A DNA stretch of 64,000 nt from Catenovulum sediminis (GTDB lineage: Bacteria > Pseudomonadota > Gammaproteobacteria > Enterobacterales > Alteromonadaceae): positions 62,001 to 126,000 of the forward strand of contig NZ_CP041661.1 of the NCBI RefSeq assembly GCF_007289895.1, in the 5' to 3' direction. The notes below the pieces were generated by a model. That model was not told the DNA's origin. It saw only the letters and a list, made by a program, of their open reading frames with translations, and made no database searches. A program made the position numbers and the translations under genes. Each line of letters begins with the position of its first letter. Position 1 is the stretch's first letter. Positions 18,587 through 28,064 of the stretch are shown here, one piece after another.

Positions 18587-20782
18587 TTAGCGCAAGAAAG
18601 CTTCGTGTAAACCACCATCTACACTTATAATTTGACCCGTTGTTTTACTTAACTGACCCGATATCATCAAATATGCAGCTTCGGCTTGATCTTCCGGAGT
18701 AATGGGCTGTTTTGTTAACGTTCGCTGAGCATAAAACAAAGCTAGTTTATCTCTCAACTCATCATCAGACTCATCTTCGGTAAACGAAACACTGTATTTA
18801 GTGAGTGACGCTATCACTCTGTCTCGAGGAAACATTGTGCTACCTTTTACCACCGTTGCTGGGGCTAAACCATTCACGTTTACAAGCGGGCTTAGCTCAA
18901 CAGCTAACTCTCTGACTAAATGATTCGCTGCTGCTTTACTGGTGTCATAAGCCAGCGAACCTTTTTTTGAAACTGCCGCATTTACACTGGTTGTGATTAC
19001 TAATGCACCCGGTAACTGTTGCGCCTGCCAAATTTTGTTCGCTTCAGTTGCAACGATATAACCCCCTTTCACGTTTACCGCGAAACTCACATCAAACATT
19101 TTGTCTTCACTTATACTATTCTGGCCCGGGGCTAAAAACACGCCTGCAGTTAGTATGACTTTATCAATGCCACCGTATGCCAACAAGACTTTCTGAAACA
19201 TTTTTGAAACACTATCTCTGTCTGTAATGTCTGTTTGTACAGCGATAGCTGGGCCACAACTTGAGATATCAGAGCCTGATACGCCAATCCCTACCCCATA
19301 AACAGATGTTAATTCATCAGCAGTTTGTTGTGCTGCCTCCAATCGCAAATCGGCACACACTACGTGCGCGCCTTCTATAGCAACACGATGTGCAGTTGCT
19401 TTTCCAATGCCATCTCCCGCGCCAATTACAACAACCACTTCACGTGCCAAAGGTTTCTCTTTTGGCATGCGTTTCAGCTTTGCTTCTTCAAGTAACCAAT
19501 ATTCAATATCAAAAGCTTCTTGTTGTGGCAAAGCAATATATTCATCAATCGCTTCTGCACCCCGCATCACTTCAACGGCACAGTTATAAAACTCTGCAGT
19601 CACACGTGATTCACTCTTATTTTTACCCCAAGCAATCATACCAATACCCGGAATCAAACAAATCGAAGGTGAAGAGGCTCGTTGGTTAGGAGAATTATCA
19701 TGCTTGCATGTCGCATAATATTGGCTGTAGTCTGCTTTGTATTGCTCTATCCCTTCACTTAACATCAATTTTAATTGCTCAACTGAATCTTTGGCTGGAT
19801 CCCATGCAACATACAAAGGTTTGATTTTGGTTCGTAAGAAGTGGTCTGGGCAAGATGTGCCTAAATCCGCTAAGCGTGGCGCATCTTGAGAATTAACAAA
19901 ACGCAATATACTTTCATCATACTGAACTGTACCCACTAATTTAGCTTCGCCTGAGACTAAACCTCTTAAATAAGGTAATATCTCTGCAAGAACTTGATTC
20001 CGATTTTCAGCGTCCAAGCGAATATATTTTTGCCCACCAAAAGTATCTTCACCTTTATCGTGCGCTTCAATATAACGTGCGGCTTTCTCGATAATCTCTA
20101 AGCTTAATGCATAACACGCTTGGTTGTCGTTCGCCCAGTTAATCACCCCGTGACCGGCCAAAATTGCGCCTTTCGCATTAGGATAATCTTTACAAATGGA
20201 CTGTAATTTGAGACCGAGATCAAATCCCGGACGCTGCCATTCGGTCCAAATAAGCTCATCACCCCAAATTTTTTCGGTCAACGCTTTTGAGTTTTTACTG
20301 GCCGCAACCGCAATAACAGAATTTGGGTGCATATGATCAACATGTTTGTATGGAATAAATGCATGAAGGGGGGTATCTATCGACGTTGCCCTAGGATTTA
20401 AATTAAATGTCGCGTGCCGATACATTTCAACCATATCATCTTCTATTTGAGTCTTTGCACCGACTTCATCGGCTTGATAATAGCGGTCCTGTAATGCGAG
20501 TAAACGGTCCATATACAATGAAGAAAAATTTTCAGCTGTAGATGTCCGCAAATCACCGCCGGAGCCTTTAACCCATAAAACTTCCACTTCTTTACCTGTT
20601 AAAGGGTCAATTTCAATACCTTTGGCTGAAGTGTTGCCGCCCCCTGTATTCGTGATGCGTTGATCACTACCTAAAAGATTAGAGCGATATACCAAACCAT
20701 CAAGTGTAGAGTTAAATTGAGCTGTTTTCTCATCATCCCACGCGTAATTAATATGCTGAAATGTATCGTTACTGTTTGACAT
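18587..20782 (-). CDS. rhaEW: bifunctional rhamnulose-1-phosphate aldolase / short-chain dehydrogenase
   Basis: 731 residues. The N-terminal class II aldolase/adducin domain (about 20-420) has zinc-binding HMHPNS and GHGVINW. A C-terminal SDR (about 445-731) has VVIGAGDGIGKA and YDTSKAAANH. This fusion cleaves L-rhamnulose-1-P to DHAP and L-lactaldehyde and oxidises the aldehyde to lactate, as known for the COG3347 family. It starts the rhaEW-rhaI operon, divergent from the kinase gene. Confidence 0.93.
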   Translation of the reverse strand: MSNSNDTFQHINYAWDDEKTAQFNSTLDGLVYRSNLLGSDQRITNTGGGNTSAKGIEIDPLTGKEVEVLWVKGSGGDLRTSTAENFSSLYMDRLLALQDRYYQADEVGAKTQIEDDMVEMYRHATFNLNPRATSIDTPLHAFIPYKHVDHMHPNSVIAVAASKNSKALTEKIWGDELIWTEWQRPGFDLGLKLQSICKDYPNAKGAILAGHGVINWANDNQACYALSLEIIEKAARYIEAHDKGEDTFGGQKYIRLDAENRNQVLAEILPYLRGLVSGEAKLVGTVQYDESILRFVNSQDAPRLADLGTSCPDHFLRTKIKPLYVAWDPAKDSVEQLKLMLSEGIEQYKADYSQYYATCKHDNSPNQRASSPSICLIPGIGMIAWGKNKSESRVTAEFYNCAVEVMRGAEAIDEYIALPQQEAFDIEYWLLEEAKLKRMPKEKPLAREVVVVIGAGDGIGKATAHRVAIEGAHVVCADLRLEAAQQTADELTSVYGVGIGVSGSDISSCGPAIAVQTDITDRDSVSKMFQKVLLAYGGIDKVILTAGVFLAPGQNSISEDKMFDVSFAVNVKGGYIVATEANKIWQAQQLPGALVITTSVNAAVSKKGSLAYDTSKAAANHLVRELAVELSPLVNVNGLAPATVVKGSTMFPRDRVIASLTKYSVSFTEDESDDELRDKLALFYAQRTLTKQPITPEDQAEAAYLMISGQLSKTTGQIISVDGGLHEAFLR

Positions 20783-21090
20783 TAGATAATCCTATATGTT
20801 TATTAATGGATTCATTAAACCACTACAAACAATCACATTCAATCACTTTCTTGCATTTAATTTAACTTAACAGTATTCTGTTAACATAAATATAATTAAT
20901 TTCTTTTATTACAAACAAACAAACTCAAAAACGTTCATTGTTTTATATAAAGGGGTACTAAGTATTGCGATCTGTATACTCAAAATAGATATTTAATGGG
21001 CACTCAAGCGGAGTCTGTTATATTTTTGTGTCAGCAACTGACAGGCGATCACTAACAATAAAAACAAGCTGAAAAATAGGAAACGGCGAT
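20783..21090. promoter_or_regulatory. divergent rhamnose promoter region with tandem decamers
   Basis: At 20831-20850 the minus strand reads GATTGAATGT followed by GATTGTTTGT, two tandem decamers like those before fbaA. The remainder is AT-rich and contains no gene. The position fits control of both rhaEW-rhaI (minus) and the kinase/esterase genes (plus). Confidence 0.5.
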
Positions 21091-22481
21091 ATGTATACTT
21101 TTATTTTCGATATAGGTAAAACCAACATCAAAGGACATGTATTAGACCCATTAGGTGACTCAGTTTGGAGTGACTCGATGGAGAATTACAGCATAAAAGG
21201 TAAAGATTATAACTATGTTGATGTTATTGAGATAGAAAAATGGCTATTAACCACGCTACGCAGAACAACTCAGTTATATGATATTACAGCGATAAATGTC
21301 ACTACGCATGGAGCCTGTGCAGTACTATTAAATCACGAAGGTAAGTTATGTCTGCCAGTAATGGATTATGAATGCGACATCGTCGAAGAAATATCAGCAG
21401 ACTATAATAGTGTGCGACCTGATTACCACAAAACTTATTCCCCCAACTTATCCATGGGGCTTAATTTGGGTCGTCAACTTTATTGGCTAAAGCATAAATA
21501 CCCTAAACAATTCAAACAAACGCACCTTGTATTAATGTATCCTCAATATTGGGTTTGGCGACTGACAAACATTGCTATTACTGAAGTTACATCGCTTGGC
21601 TGTCATACCGACTTATGGTATCCACAACAAGCAAGCTACTCATCGCTTATTGATACATTAAATATTCGACATGCGATGCCCCCCTGAAAGAAGCTCAGGC
21701 CGAGATAGGAATTCCAAGCGAAACCGTTCGCTCACAGACCGGGTTGTCTGAAAACTGCAAAGTGTATGCAGGAATTCATGATTCTAACGCGAGTTTTGCC
21801 CGTTACTTGTCAAATAACCAAAAACAACCGTTTAACGTTGTTAGCACAGGAACATGGATTATTACCATGGCGATGGGTGCTGATTTAAAAAACCTGAGTG
21901 AAGATAAAGACATGCTGGCCAACGTCTGCATCTTAAATACCCCAGTTGCTTGTGCTCGCTTTATGGGTGGACGGGAATTTGAACATATCTGTCAGTTGAC
22001 TGGCGCAAAAATAACAGATCAGGTCAGCAATTCTGACATTCAAAAAATTATCGACAATGAGATTTACGCATTGCCTGCATTTGAAAATAACAGTGGTCCA
22101 TTTAAAGGGCATCCGGCAAAAATAACGCGTAACCCACATAATGGCAAAGCGCTAGCGACATTATACTTAGCTTTAATGATTGACTTAGAGCTTTCATTAT
22201 TATCTGCAACTGGAGATATCATATTTGGCAGCACATCAAAAAAGAATCCACAAATGTGCCAAATAGTTGCACAACTTAACCCACAACAAAACATTGTTTT
22301 ATCCGGTGACAGTGCAAGTACCGTAAAAGGGGCATGGATTATGACACGCTGGTCAGATTGGCGTCAGCAAACCGACATAAAAACTCAGATAGCAAAACCT
22401 CTGGGCCTTGAAAATTTAGCCGCATATAAAAATAAGTGGTTACAACAACTCAAAGTAACAAATCAGGAGATATGTTTATGA
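21091..22481 (+). pseudogene. rhaB: rhamnulokinase-like FGGY kinase, frameshifted
   Basis: Two frames together make one FGGY kinase. Residues 1-198 come from 21091-21687 (IFDIGKTNIKGHV phosphate loop) and the rest from 21744-22481 (GIHDSNASFARY, STGTWI, SGDSAST). The break is at a run of six C residues (21679-21684). One extra C would restore PLKEAQAEIGIPSE... and join the two halves exactly. The kinase would make L-rhamnulose-1-P, the substrate of the aldolase at 18587. Either a sequencing/assembly indel, a phase-variable or decaying gene, or programmed slippage; the otherwise intact sequence favours an error or recent event. Confidence 0.85.
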
Positions 22482-23719
22482 GATTATGTATTATTTGCTT
22501 TAGGCTACTTGCTTGCATTGCAAGTGCATTAATGTCAGCGTCACTTTATGCTTCTGAGATATTTGATATCAATTTCGACAATCTCAGTCAACCAAACAAC
22601 TATACCCAACGGCGCGGGTTTGGTTTAGATAGTTTTGCTAACAGCAATGAACACGCCTTTTCGGTAAAAATACCCGAAGGTCATTATAAAATAAAACTCC
22701 AAGTTAAAGGCAAACAATCGTCAACAGAGTACCTCGTTTTCAGTGAAGACAGACGAGTGATGACAACAACACGTCAAATCAATAAAAACGAAATACAACA
22801 TTTGGAATTTTACGTTAATGTTAAATACCCCAACTTAACTCAAGCCGAGCACGATGCAGATAACCAGCCAAGTGTCAGGTTAAGAGGTGATGAACATATA
22901 TCCAGAAACTGGGATGAAAAGTTGACCATTTCATTGTCAAATAGAAATGTTGAATTTCACAGATTGCAAATAGAGCCGACCAACACGGCAAAAATTTTAT
23001 TGGCAGGCGACTCAACCGTTGCCGATCAAGCTTCGCATGACTACGCGAGTTGGGGGCAATTTTTACCGGCTCAGATAACCAACAGATTGGTTATCAACCA
23101 TGCAAGAAGCGGAGAAACCCTAAAATCATTTATTTTTTCACTGCGTTGGGACAAATTGTTAAGTCAAACACAAAAAGACGATATTGTATTAATTCAGTTT
23201 GCCCACAATGATGAAAAGAAACAGTGGCCACGCACCTATTCGGCAGCAGACGGTGCCTATCCTGCGTACTTACAAGCCTTTATCGCAGATGTTCGGCAAA
23301 AAGGCGCTTTCCCAATATTAGTGAGCCCAGTCGCGCGCCGTATTTACAACACACAAAATGAATTGCTAAATACCCATGCGGGATATGATCGGGCTGTTAG
23401 GGAGGTGGCTGAAAAAACGCAAGTTCCGATAATAGATCTAACCGCACACACCACACATTTGTATCAGTATTTAGGCCATAATCAAGCCGCCAAAGCATTT
23501 GCTGCCGGTGGTAAAGATAAAACACACCACAACCATTATGGTGCCTGGTTAATTGCAAATTTTGTCAGCCAGCAATTAAAATTAATTTACCCTGAATATA
23601 TTCAATTGTCTGATAGGTTATTTAATCTCGCTCAACCGCCTCTGCCGGCCGAAAAAATATATAGTCCGTCACTTTGGCCTGACATGCGTCCGGTTAAAGT
23701 GTCTATATCCGGATCTTAA
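22478..23719 (+). CDS. CE12-type rhamnogalacturonan/glycan acetylesterase
   Basis: About 413 residues from the ATG at 22478, which overlaps the kinase stop as ATGA and has GGAG 8 bp upstream; the longer in-frame start is unlikely. Signal peptide, then a beta-sandwich (about 30-160), then an SGNH hydrolase domain. SGNH blocks are visible: LLAGDSTVADQ (Ser), NHARSGETL (Gly), QFAHND (Asn), DKTHHNHYGAW (Asp/His). Family members remove acetyl groups from pectic or hemicellulosic glycans. Coupling to the rhamnose kinase suggests an acetylated rhamnose-containing substrate. Confidence 0.88.
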   Translation: MRLCIICFRLLACIASALMSASLYASEIFDINFDNLSQPNNYTQRRGFGLDSFANSNEHAFSVKIPEGHYKIKLQVKGKQSSTEYLVFSEDRRVMTTTRQINKNEIQHLEFYVNVKYPNLTQAEHDADNQPSVRLRGDEHISRNWDEKLTISLSNRNVEFHRLQIEPTNTAKILLAGDSTVADQASHDYASWGQFLPAQITNRLVINHARSGETLKSFIFSLRWDKLLSQTQKDDIVLIQFAHNDEKKQWPRTYSAADGAYPAYLQAFIADVRQKGAFPILVSPVARRIYNTQNELLNTHAGYDRAVREVAEKTQVPIIDLTAHTTHLYQYLGHNQAAKAFAAGGKDKTHHNHYGAWLIANFVSQQLKLIYPEYIQLSDRLFNLAQPPLPAEKIYSPSLWPDMRPVKVSISGS

Positions 23720-23810
23720 CGTTAAAACGCTCAGCGCAAGCAATAGTGGTTGGCTGAGCAGCACATTTTTGGGTGGATGTTAACGAGCCTAGCAGCCACC
23801 CACCTGATTT

Positions 23811-26387
23811 CTAGTAACAACTTTTATCTGTCGCCGGGTAAATCATAACTTGGTCAAATACGATCCCCGTTTGATTAACAGCAAATTTTAGTTCATGCGA
23901 CAGATTTGGCTTATCTATGGTGATGTCAAAATGTCTGACGAGTGCATTGCTCAAAACACCTTGCTTCCACGCCTGTGTTCTGCCTTTCGTATTTAAATTA
24001 ACTTCTGATATTTTTTGATCATCTAAATACAAGGTAACTTGATGATCAAACTTATTAGCGTGTGTAGGCAAAGTTCGCAGCTCTACAATATACTGCCCGG
24101 CGTTTTCAACATTTAAGCGATAGGTTAAATTGGGTTTACTTTCATGAAAGTACTGTTGCGTGAATGGAAACAAAGTTACCGCCTGTTTGGCGTTCCCTAA
24201 CCCTTCAATTAATTTCCAACGGTAATCTTTAGCAGACTGTTGGTTTGCAAAATCAGACGCATTTATTACCCATATATTTTCGATATTGCAGTCCAGAGTT
24301 TGGAGTTTCTGCGGAACATTAAAATCAGGCGCTTTAAACGCTGGTAAATTTCTCGGAGCCATCGACATCATATGCTGCCATTTACCTTGGCTGGTTTTCC
24401 GGTTGTAGTGTTCTGTTAAGATTTCTATTTGACGATAAGCTTCTGTCGATAACAACTTGAAACGTGCTTTGTCGTCTGCATTTTTAGCATAAGCAAACAA
24501 ATCACGATAAAGAAATTTAAAGTTCATTAACGCCGCCCCTTTAATCGGGTATTCGATTAGTTGAAACCAAGCATCACGGTGAGTCGACGCTATTTTTGTG
24601 CTTAAGCGTTCGACTTCTTCGACCAAGCGTTGATATGCATTAATTCGCTGCTCAATTTGCTCTTTAGAAAAAGCCGTTAACTGTGTTTGAGTCGTTGGCT
24701 CTGTTTGACTCCACCCCATAAATTCGGGTTTTCGTTTATGCGCCAAATGATAATGTTGGAGCATTACCTCGCTGACCTCACCGCCAATCAACTGGCCAAA
24801 TTCACGTTGAGCCCAGGCTGTTAAATGAGATGATATTGAACTGGCGTCAACGATATTAATATTCCAAGCTAAATCAAGAAAAAACTCCGTTTGATATTCT
24901 GCCGGCTTAATATCACCCACATTTACAATCCATATTTTCTGTGCGCCGTTTTGATATGCTTTATTCATTTCATACCAAATTAAAGCAGGTGATGTTGTGC
25001 TCAGCCATAAATAATCGTGTGGTCGTCCCCAATAACTAATATGATAATAAACACCACTGCCACCTGCTCTTTGTTGCTCCATTTCATTACTTAAACGGCG
25101 GATATAGCCATAGTTATCGTCTGTCCATACCAAGGTGACATCATCTGGTATTTGTAATCCATTGTTATATAATTCAAGTACTTCTTTGTAGGGAATAAAA
25201 ACTTGAGGTATTTCTGCCAACGGTGCACTTATTTGTTGATCAAGCATTTTTCGCTGTTCGCTAATAATGCTATCTAATAACCTTATCCCTTCACCAACAG
25301 ATTTAACACCTTGCATTTTACTATCGTGTACACCGCGCATCCCGAGTGTAAAAATAGATTTGTTGTTCGAATCTTGTACTTCTTTTACTCTGTTTAACCA
25401 ATAACGCTTTATTTGGGGTGCGTTTGTCAGATAATTGTATTCTCCCATCGTTGATTTATCCCACTCTCCTACATTATTGCGTAACATAGGTTCGGCGTGC
25501 GAGCTACCAACATAGATATGATATTTACTCGCCATTTCTTGATTACCGGGCACGGTAAAAAACGCTTGTGTGGTATCGTGCATAGCGGGCCAAATTGTGT
25601 TGGCTTTTAAACGCAACATTAATTGAAATATTTTTTCGTAAGTTTTGGGTCCAATATCATGCACATCTGGTTCAAAGGTTTTAGCTGCCCAAGGTTGTAA
25701 ACCCCAATCTTCATCATTTAAAAATATGCCGCGATATTCTACCGACGGTGCAGCATAAATACCGCTTTCCGGTAAATGTAAAACCAGTTTGTCTTGCCTA
25801 CGGTTATGCACATCCGCCCACCATTTCCATGGTGATACACCCAGACGCTCTGCTAATTCAAATATCGCATACACAGTGCCTCTGACGTCACTACCACTTA
25901 CAACCAGTTGGTTTTGCTGTCGCATAATTGAAAAGTTTTCCCACTGTCCGATTAATTTTTTCCGCACCTCTGTGGGTAATAAAGCACTACCATCAAACAA
26001 GTCATCACTTATCTGTCCAATATAGATCCCCGCCCCAGCCTGATACGCTGTAACAGGCTTGACTGATAGTGATTGTCCAGACAATTCGTGTACATCCTGC
26101 ACAAAAGTTTCAACTGCCCATAAAATCAAAGGGTCTGATGCTGCACTAATATAAATAGTAGGTTGATGGCTTGCAGAAGCCACCACAAAGCCATCAGTAG
26201 AATGTGTTACCTTAACCTTCTCTGTCATTTTTTTAGAATCAACTGAATCTATATTTTCAGATTGACCTTGCAGATTACAACCAGACAGACAGAAAAAAAT
26301 GGCAATAATAACGAGCTTGCTCGTTAGACGTTTGCTCAGTATTTTTACTACTTTTTGTATTTTCAAGCTCACAGCTCCCTTTAACAT
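23811..26387 (-). CDS. GH115 alpha-glucuronidase lipoprotein
   Basis: 858 residues with a lipobox near residue 35 (CLSGC). The GH115 core is clear: EYRGIFLNDEDWGLQPW, LRLKANTIWPAMHD, VWTDDNYGYIRRL and YHISYWGRPHDYLWL. A C-terminal beta-sandwich (about 700-858) is probably carbohydrate-binding. GH115 enzymes release terminal (4-O-methyl-)glucuronic acid from xylan or arabinogalactan-like chains. With kduI/kduD, rhamnose catabolism and the CE12 esterase it points to a glucuronate- and rhamnose-bearing polysaccharide. It is convergent with the esterase gene. Upstream, 26388-26629 is noncoding and AT-rich. Confidence 0.95.
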   Translation of the reverse strand: MLKGAVSLKIQKVVKILSKRLTSKLVIIAIFFCLSGCNLQGQSENIDSVDSKKMTEKVKVTHSTDGFVVASASHQPTIYISAASDPLILWAVETFVQDVHELSGQSLSVKPVTAYQAGAGIYIGQISDDLFDGSALLPTEVRKKLIGQWENFSIMRQQNQLVVSGSDVRGTVYAIFELAERLGVSPWKWWADVHNRRQDKLVLHLPESGIYAAPSVEYRGIFLNDEDWGLQPWAAKTFEPDVHDIGPKTYEKIFQLMLRLKANTIWPAMHDTTQAFFTVPGNQEMASKYHIYVGSSHAEPMLRNNVGEWDKSTMGEYNYLTNAPQIKRYWLNRVKEVQDSNNKSIFTLGMRGVHDSKMQGVKSVGEGIRLLDSIISEQRKMLDQQISAPLAEIPQVFIPYKEVLELYNNGLQIPDDVTLVWTDDNYGYIRRLSNEMEQQRAGGSGVYYHISYWGRPHDYLWLSTTSPALIWYEMNKAYQNGAQKIWIVNVGDIKPAEYQTEFFLDLAWNINIVDASSISSHLTAWAQREFGQLIGGEVSEVMLQHYHLAHKRKPEFMGWSQTEPTTQTQLTAFSKEQIEQRINAYQRLVEEVERLSTKIASTHRDAWFQLIEYPIKGAALMNFKFLYRDLFAYAKNADDKARFKLLSTEAYRQIEILTEHYNRKTSQGKWQHMMSMAPRNLPAFKAPDFNVPQKLQTLDCNIENIWVINASDFANQQSAKDYRWKLIEGLGNAKQAVTLFPFTQQYFHESKPNLTYRLNVENAGQYIVELRTLPTHANKFDHQVTLYLDDQKISEVNLNTKGRTQAWKQGVLSNALVRHFDITIDKPNLSHELKFAVNQTGIVFDQVMIYPATDKSCY

Positions 26388-26629
26388 GAATTACAAGAAT
26401 AACTAAAACATCAACAAAATAACCATAATAAATCAACATAAACCCATATAAAACCAAAAACAACCAATATCAATCATTAAGTGAGAAAAAATATAAACAT
26501 ATTAGGTAAAGGCGTCATTCCGCACCTAGTTTTTAATTAATCTTGGTGTTTTTTCTTCAGTTGATCGCATTATTTCAAAAAGCCTTGACCTAGATCCCAG
26601 ATCTTGATCTATTACTCTCTTTTGAGAGT

Positions 26630-26896
26630 GCTGCCTAAAGTACTAAACAAACTGAGAGGAACAGAAACTGACATGAAAACAATGTGTTAAAAACATCGAA
26701 CGAAAGCGGTCTAGTGACACTCGCCTTGAAAAAAGTCAGCCATGACGACAAACCTATTTATTTCCTTATATAAGCAGAACTCAACACCGGGCTTGTGGCG
26801 TGCAAGGATGCACTAATGCCATGACTGCAGGACGCAGAGAAACGGTCCAACAATAGGATTAAGTTGCGGCTGCGCGCAACATATCCTTATTTATTA
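26630..26896 (+). repeat. IS91-related 3'-end repeat, copy A
   Basis: About 267 bp nearly identical to the region 3' of the transposase remnants at 61437-61713 and 62875-63160. It ends in a conserved hairpin GTTGCG/CGCAAC (26863-26880) followed by CATATCCTTATTTATTA. The copy ends 24 bp beyond the stop of the deaminase gene. No transposase sequence remains here. Probably the ori-type end of an IS91-like element left by partial transposition or deletion. Confidence 0.75.
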
Positions 26897-26919
26897 TGTA
26901 CAGCATGGCTAAACAAAAT

Positions 26920-27378
26920 TTAACCACTTAGATGGTGACGACAATTATGTTTTTGTACGTAATGATTTAGTAGGTCTTGAGACTGATGCGCTAAAACACC
27001 TGGTACGACGTTTTGGAGCTTTTTATAATAGTATTCATTAGTTTTTAAAGCATCAATAGCCCCAACATATTTGTCTTGAGCTCCATACACCAACTGAGCA
27101 ATACCTACATTAACCAAAGCTCCGGCGCACATCGCACAGGGCTCTAACGTAGAGTAGATAACTGCTTTTCTTTTGTTTCTAACTAGAATATCTGTTACAC
27201 GCTGTATCGCAGACATTTCCGCATGCATTAGATCACTCTTTAAAGAATCAACTTCATTATGCGCTTTAGAAATTACCTCTTCATCTAGAACTATACACGC
27301 ACCAATAGGAATATTTCCTTTGTCTAAAGCAATCTTAGCTTCAGATAAAGCGATCTCCATATATTTTTCATGTTTCAT
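26920..27378 (-). CDS. nucleoside/tRNA-adenosine deaminase-like protein (CDA fold)
   Basis: 152 residues. Zinc-binding motifs of the cytidine/deoxycytidylate deaminase superfamily are intact: HAE (in DLMHAEMSA) and PCAMC. The order and length fit a stand-alone guanine/tRNA-adenosine-type deaminase. It lies between two copies of an IS91-related repeat, as an isolated cassette-like gene, so it is likely acquired rather than the housekeeping TadA. Substrate is not determinable here. Confidence 0.8.
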   Translation of the reverse strand: MKHEKYMEIALSEAKIALDKGNIPIGACIVLDEEVISKAHNEVDSLKSDLMHAEMSAIQRVTDILVRNKRKAVIYSTLEPCAMCAGALVNVGIAQLVYGAQDKYVGAIDALKTNEYYYKKLQNVVPGVLAHQSQDLLNHYVQKHNCRHHLSG

Positions 27379-27401
27379 TTAGATATTTCTCTACATGGAC
27401 A

Positions 27402-27680
27402 GTCATGGTAGAACGCCCCATTACACCTAATACCAATCTACCGCGATCAGCCGTTTGCTGACCCGTAGTGGTTTAATTTAAAAATAGCCTAACATATCTT
27501 TAAACCCATGCCAGTTAAAACTCTGTCTTTGACTGCGGCTATTTATTTCCTTAATAAGCAGAACCCAACACCGGACTTGTGACGTGCAAGGATGCACTAA
27601 TGCCGTGACTGAAGGATGCAGAGAAACGATCCAACAATAGGATTAAGTTGCGACTTCGCGCAACATATCCTTATTTATTA
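27402..27680 (+). repeat. IS91-related repeat, copy B: mini-element with both ends and no transposase
   Basis: The left part (27402-27545) matches the left part of the longer element at 62099-62340, and the right part (27541-27680) matches the 3'-end repeat. They are joined at a shared CTATTTA. The right end carries the GTTGCG/CGCAAC hairpin and its last three bases are the TAA stop of the next gene on the minus strand. It looks like an internally deleted, non-autonomous derivative. Confidence 0.7.
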
Positions 27681-27986
27681 TATTTTGTTTTGCACGACTC
27701 TATCGTGATATGAAGTAATTTGGTCATTCACTTCACGTAAACTTGTATCTAAATCGGCAACTTTTTCTCGAACAGCTTGCATTCCACTGGAACTAGATGG
27801 AAGTGTTTCTGCCAATTTATACTGATGTTCTATAAGCTTCAGATAGTGCTCTTTCATAGCTAGTAGAGCATTAAGTCTACCAATGTCGTTCGCTCGCTTT
27901 GCTTGATTGGCTGACCACCTCGCATATAAAGCAGATAGACTTCCCGCGACTAAAGCTATAATTGATACCAAAAGAGAAGTTTCCAT
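27678..27986 (-). CDS. small membrane-anchored protein, unknown function
   Basis: About 103 residues from the METSLLVS start. One N-terminal transmembrane helix (LLVSIIALVAGSLSALYA) is followed by a charged, probably coiled-coil tail (AVREKVADLDTSLREVNDQI). The stop codon is formed by the end of repeat copy B. Not recognised as a named family. An attC-like site lies just upstream, so it is probably a gene cassette. Confidence 0.6.
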   Translation of the reverse strand: METSLLVSIIALVAGSLSALYARWSANQAKRANDIGRLNALLAMKEHYLKLIEHQYKLAETLPSSSSGMQAVREKVADLDTSLREVNDQITSYHDRVVQNKI

Positions 27987-28008
27987 ACGCTTAAGTTCCA
28001 ATAAAAAC

Positions 28009-28064
28009 ATAACGCTTAGTATTCATACACACCTAGTTTGTGTGAATGAATCATTTGTTGAACG
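28009..28064 (-). other. attC-like site (integron recombination site)
   Basis: On the minus strand it begins with GTTCAAC (fits RYYYAAC) and ends with GCGTTATG. In between ATTCAT-CACAC pairs with GTGTG-ATGAAT as an imperfect hairpin. It precedes the cassette-like gene at 27678-27986, the position expected for the attC of the preceding cassette. R' departs slightly from GTTRRRY. Confidence 0.45.
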
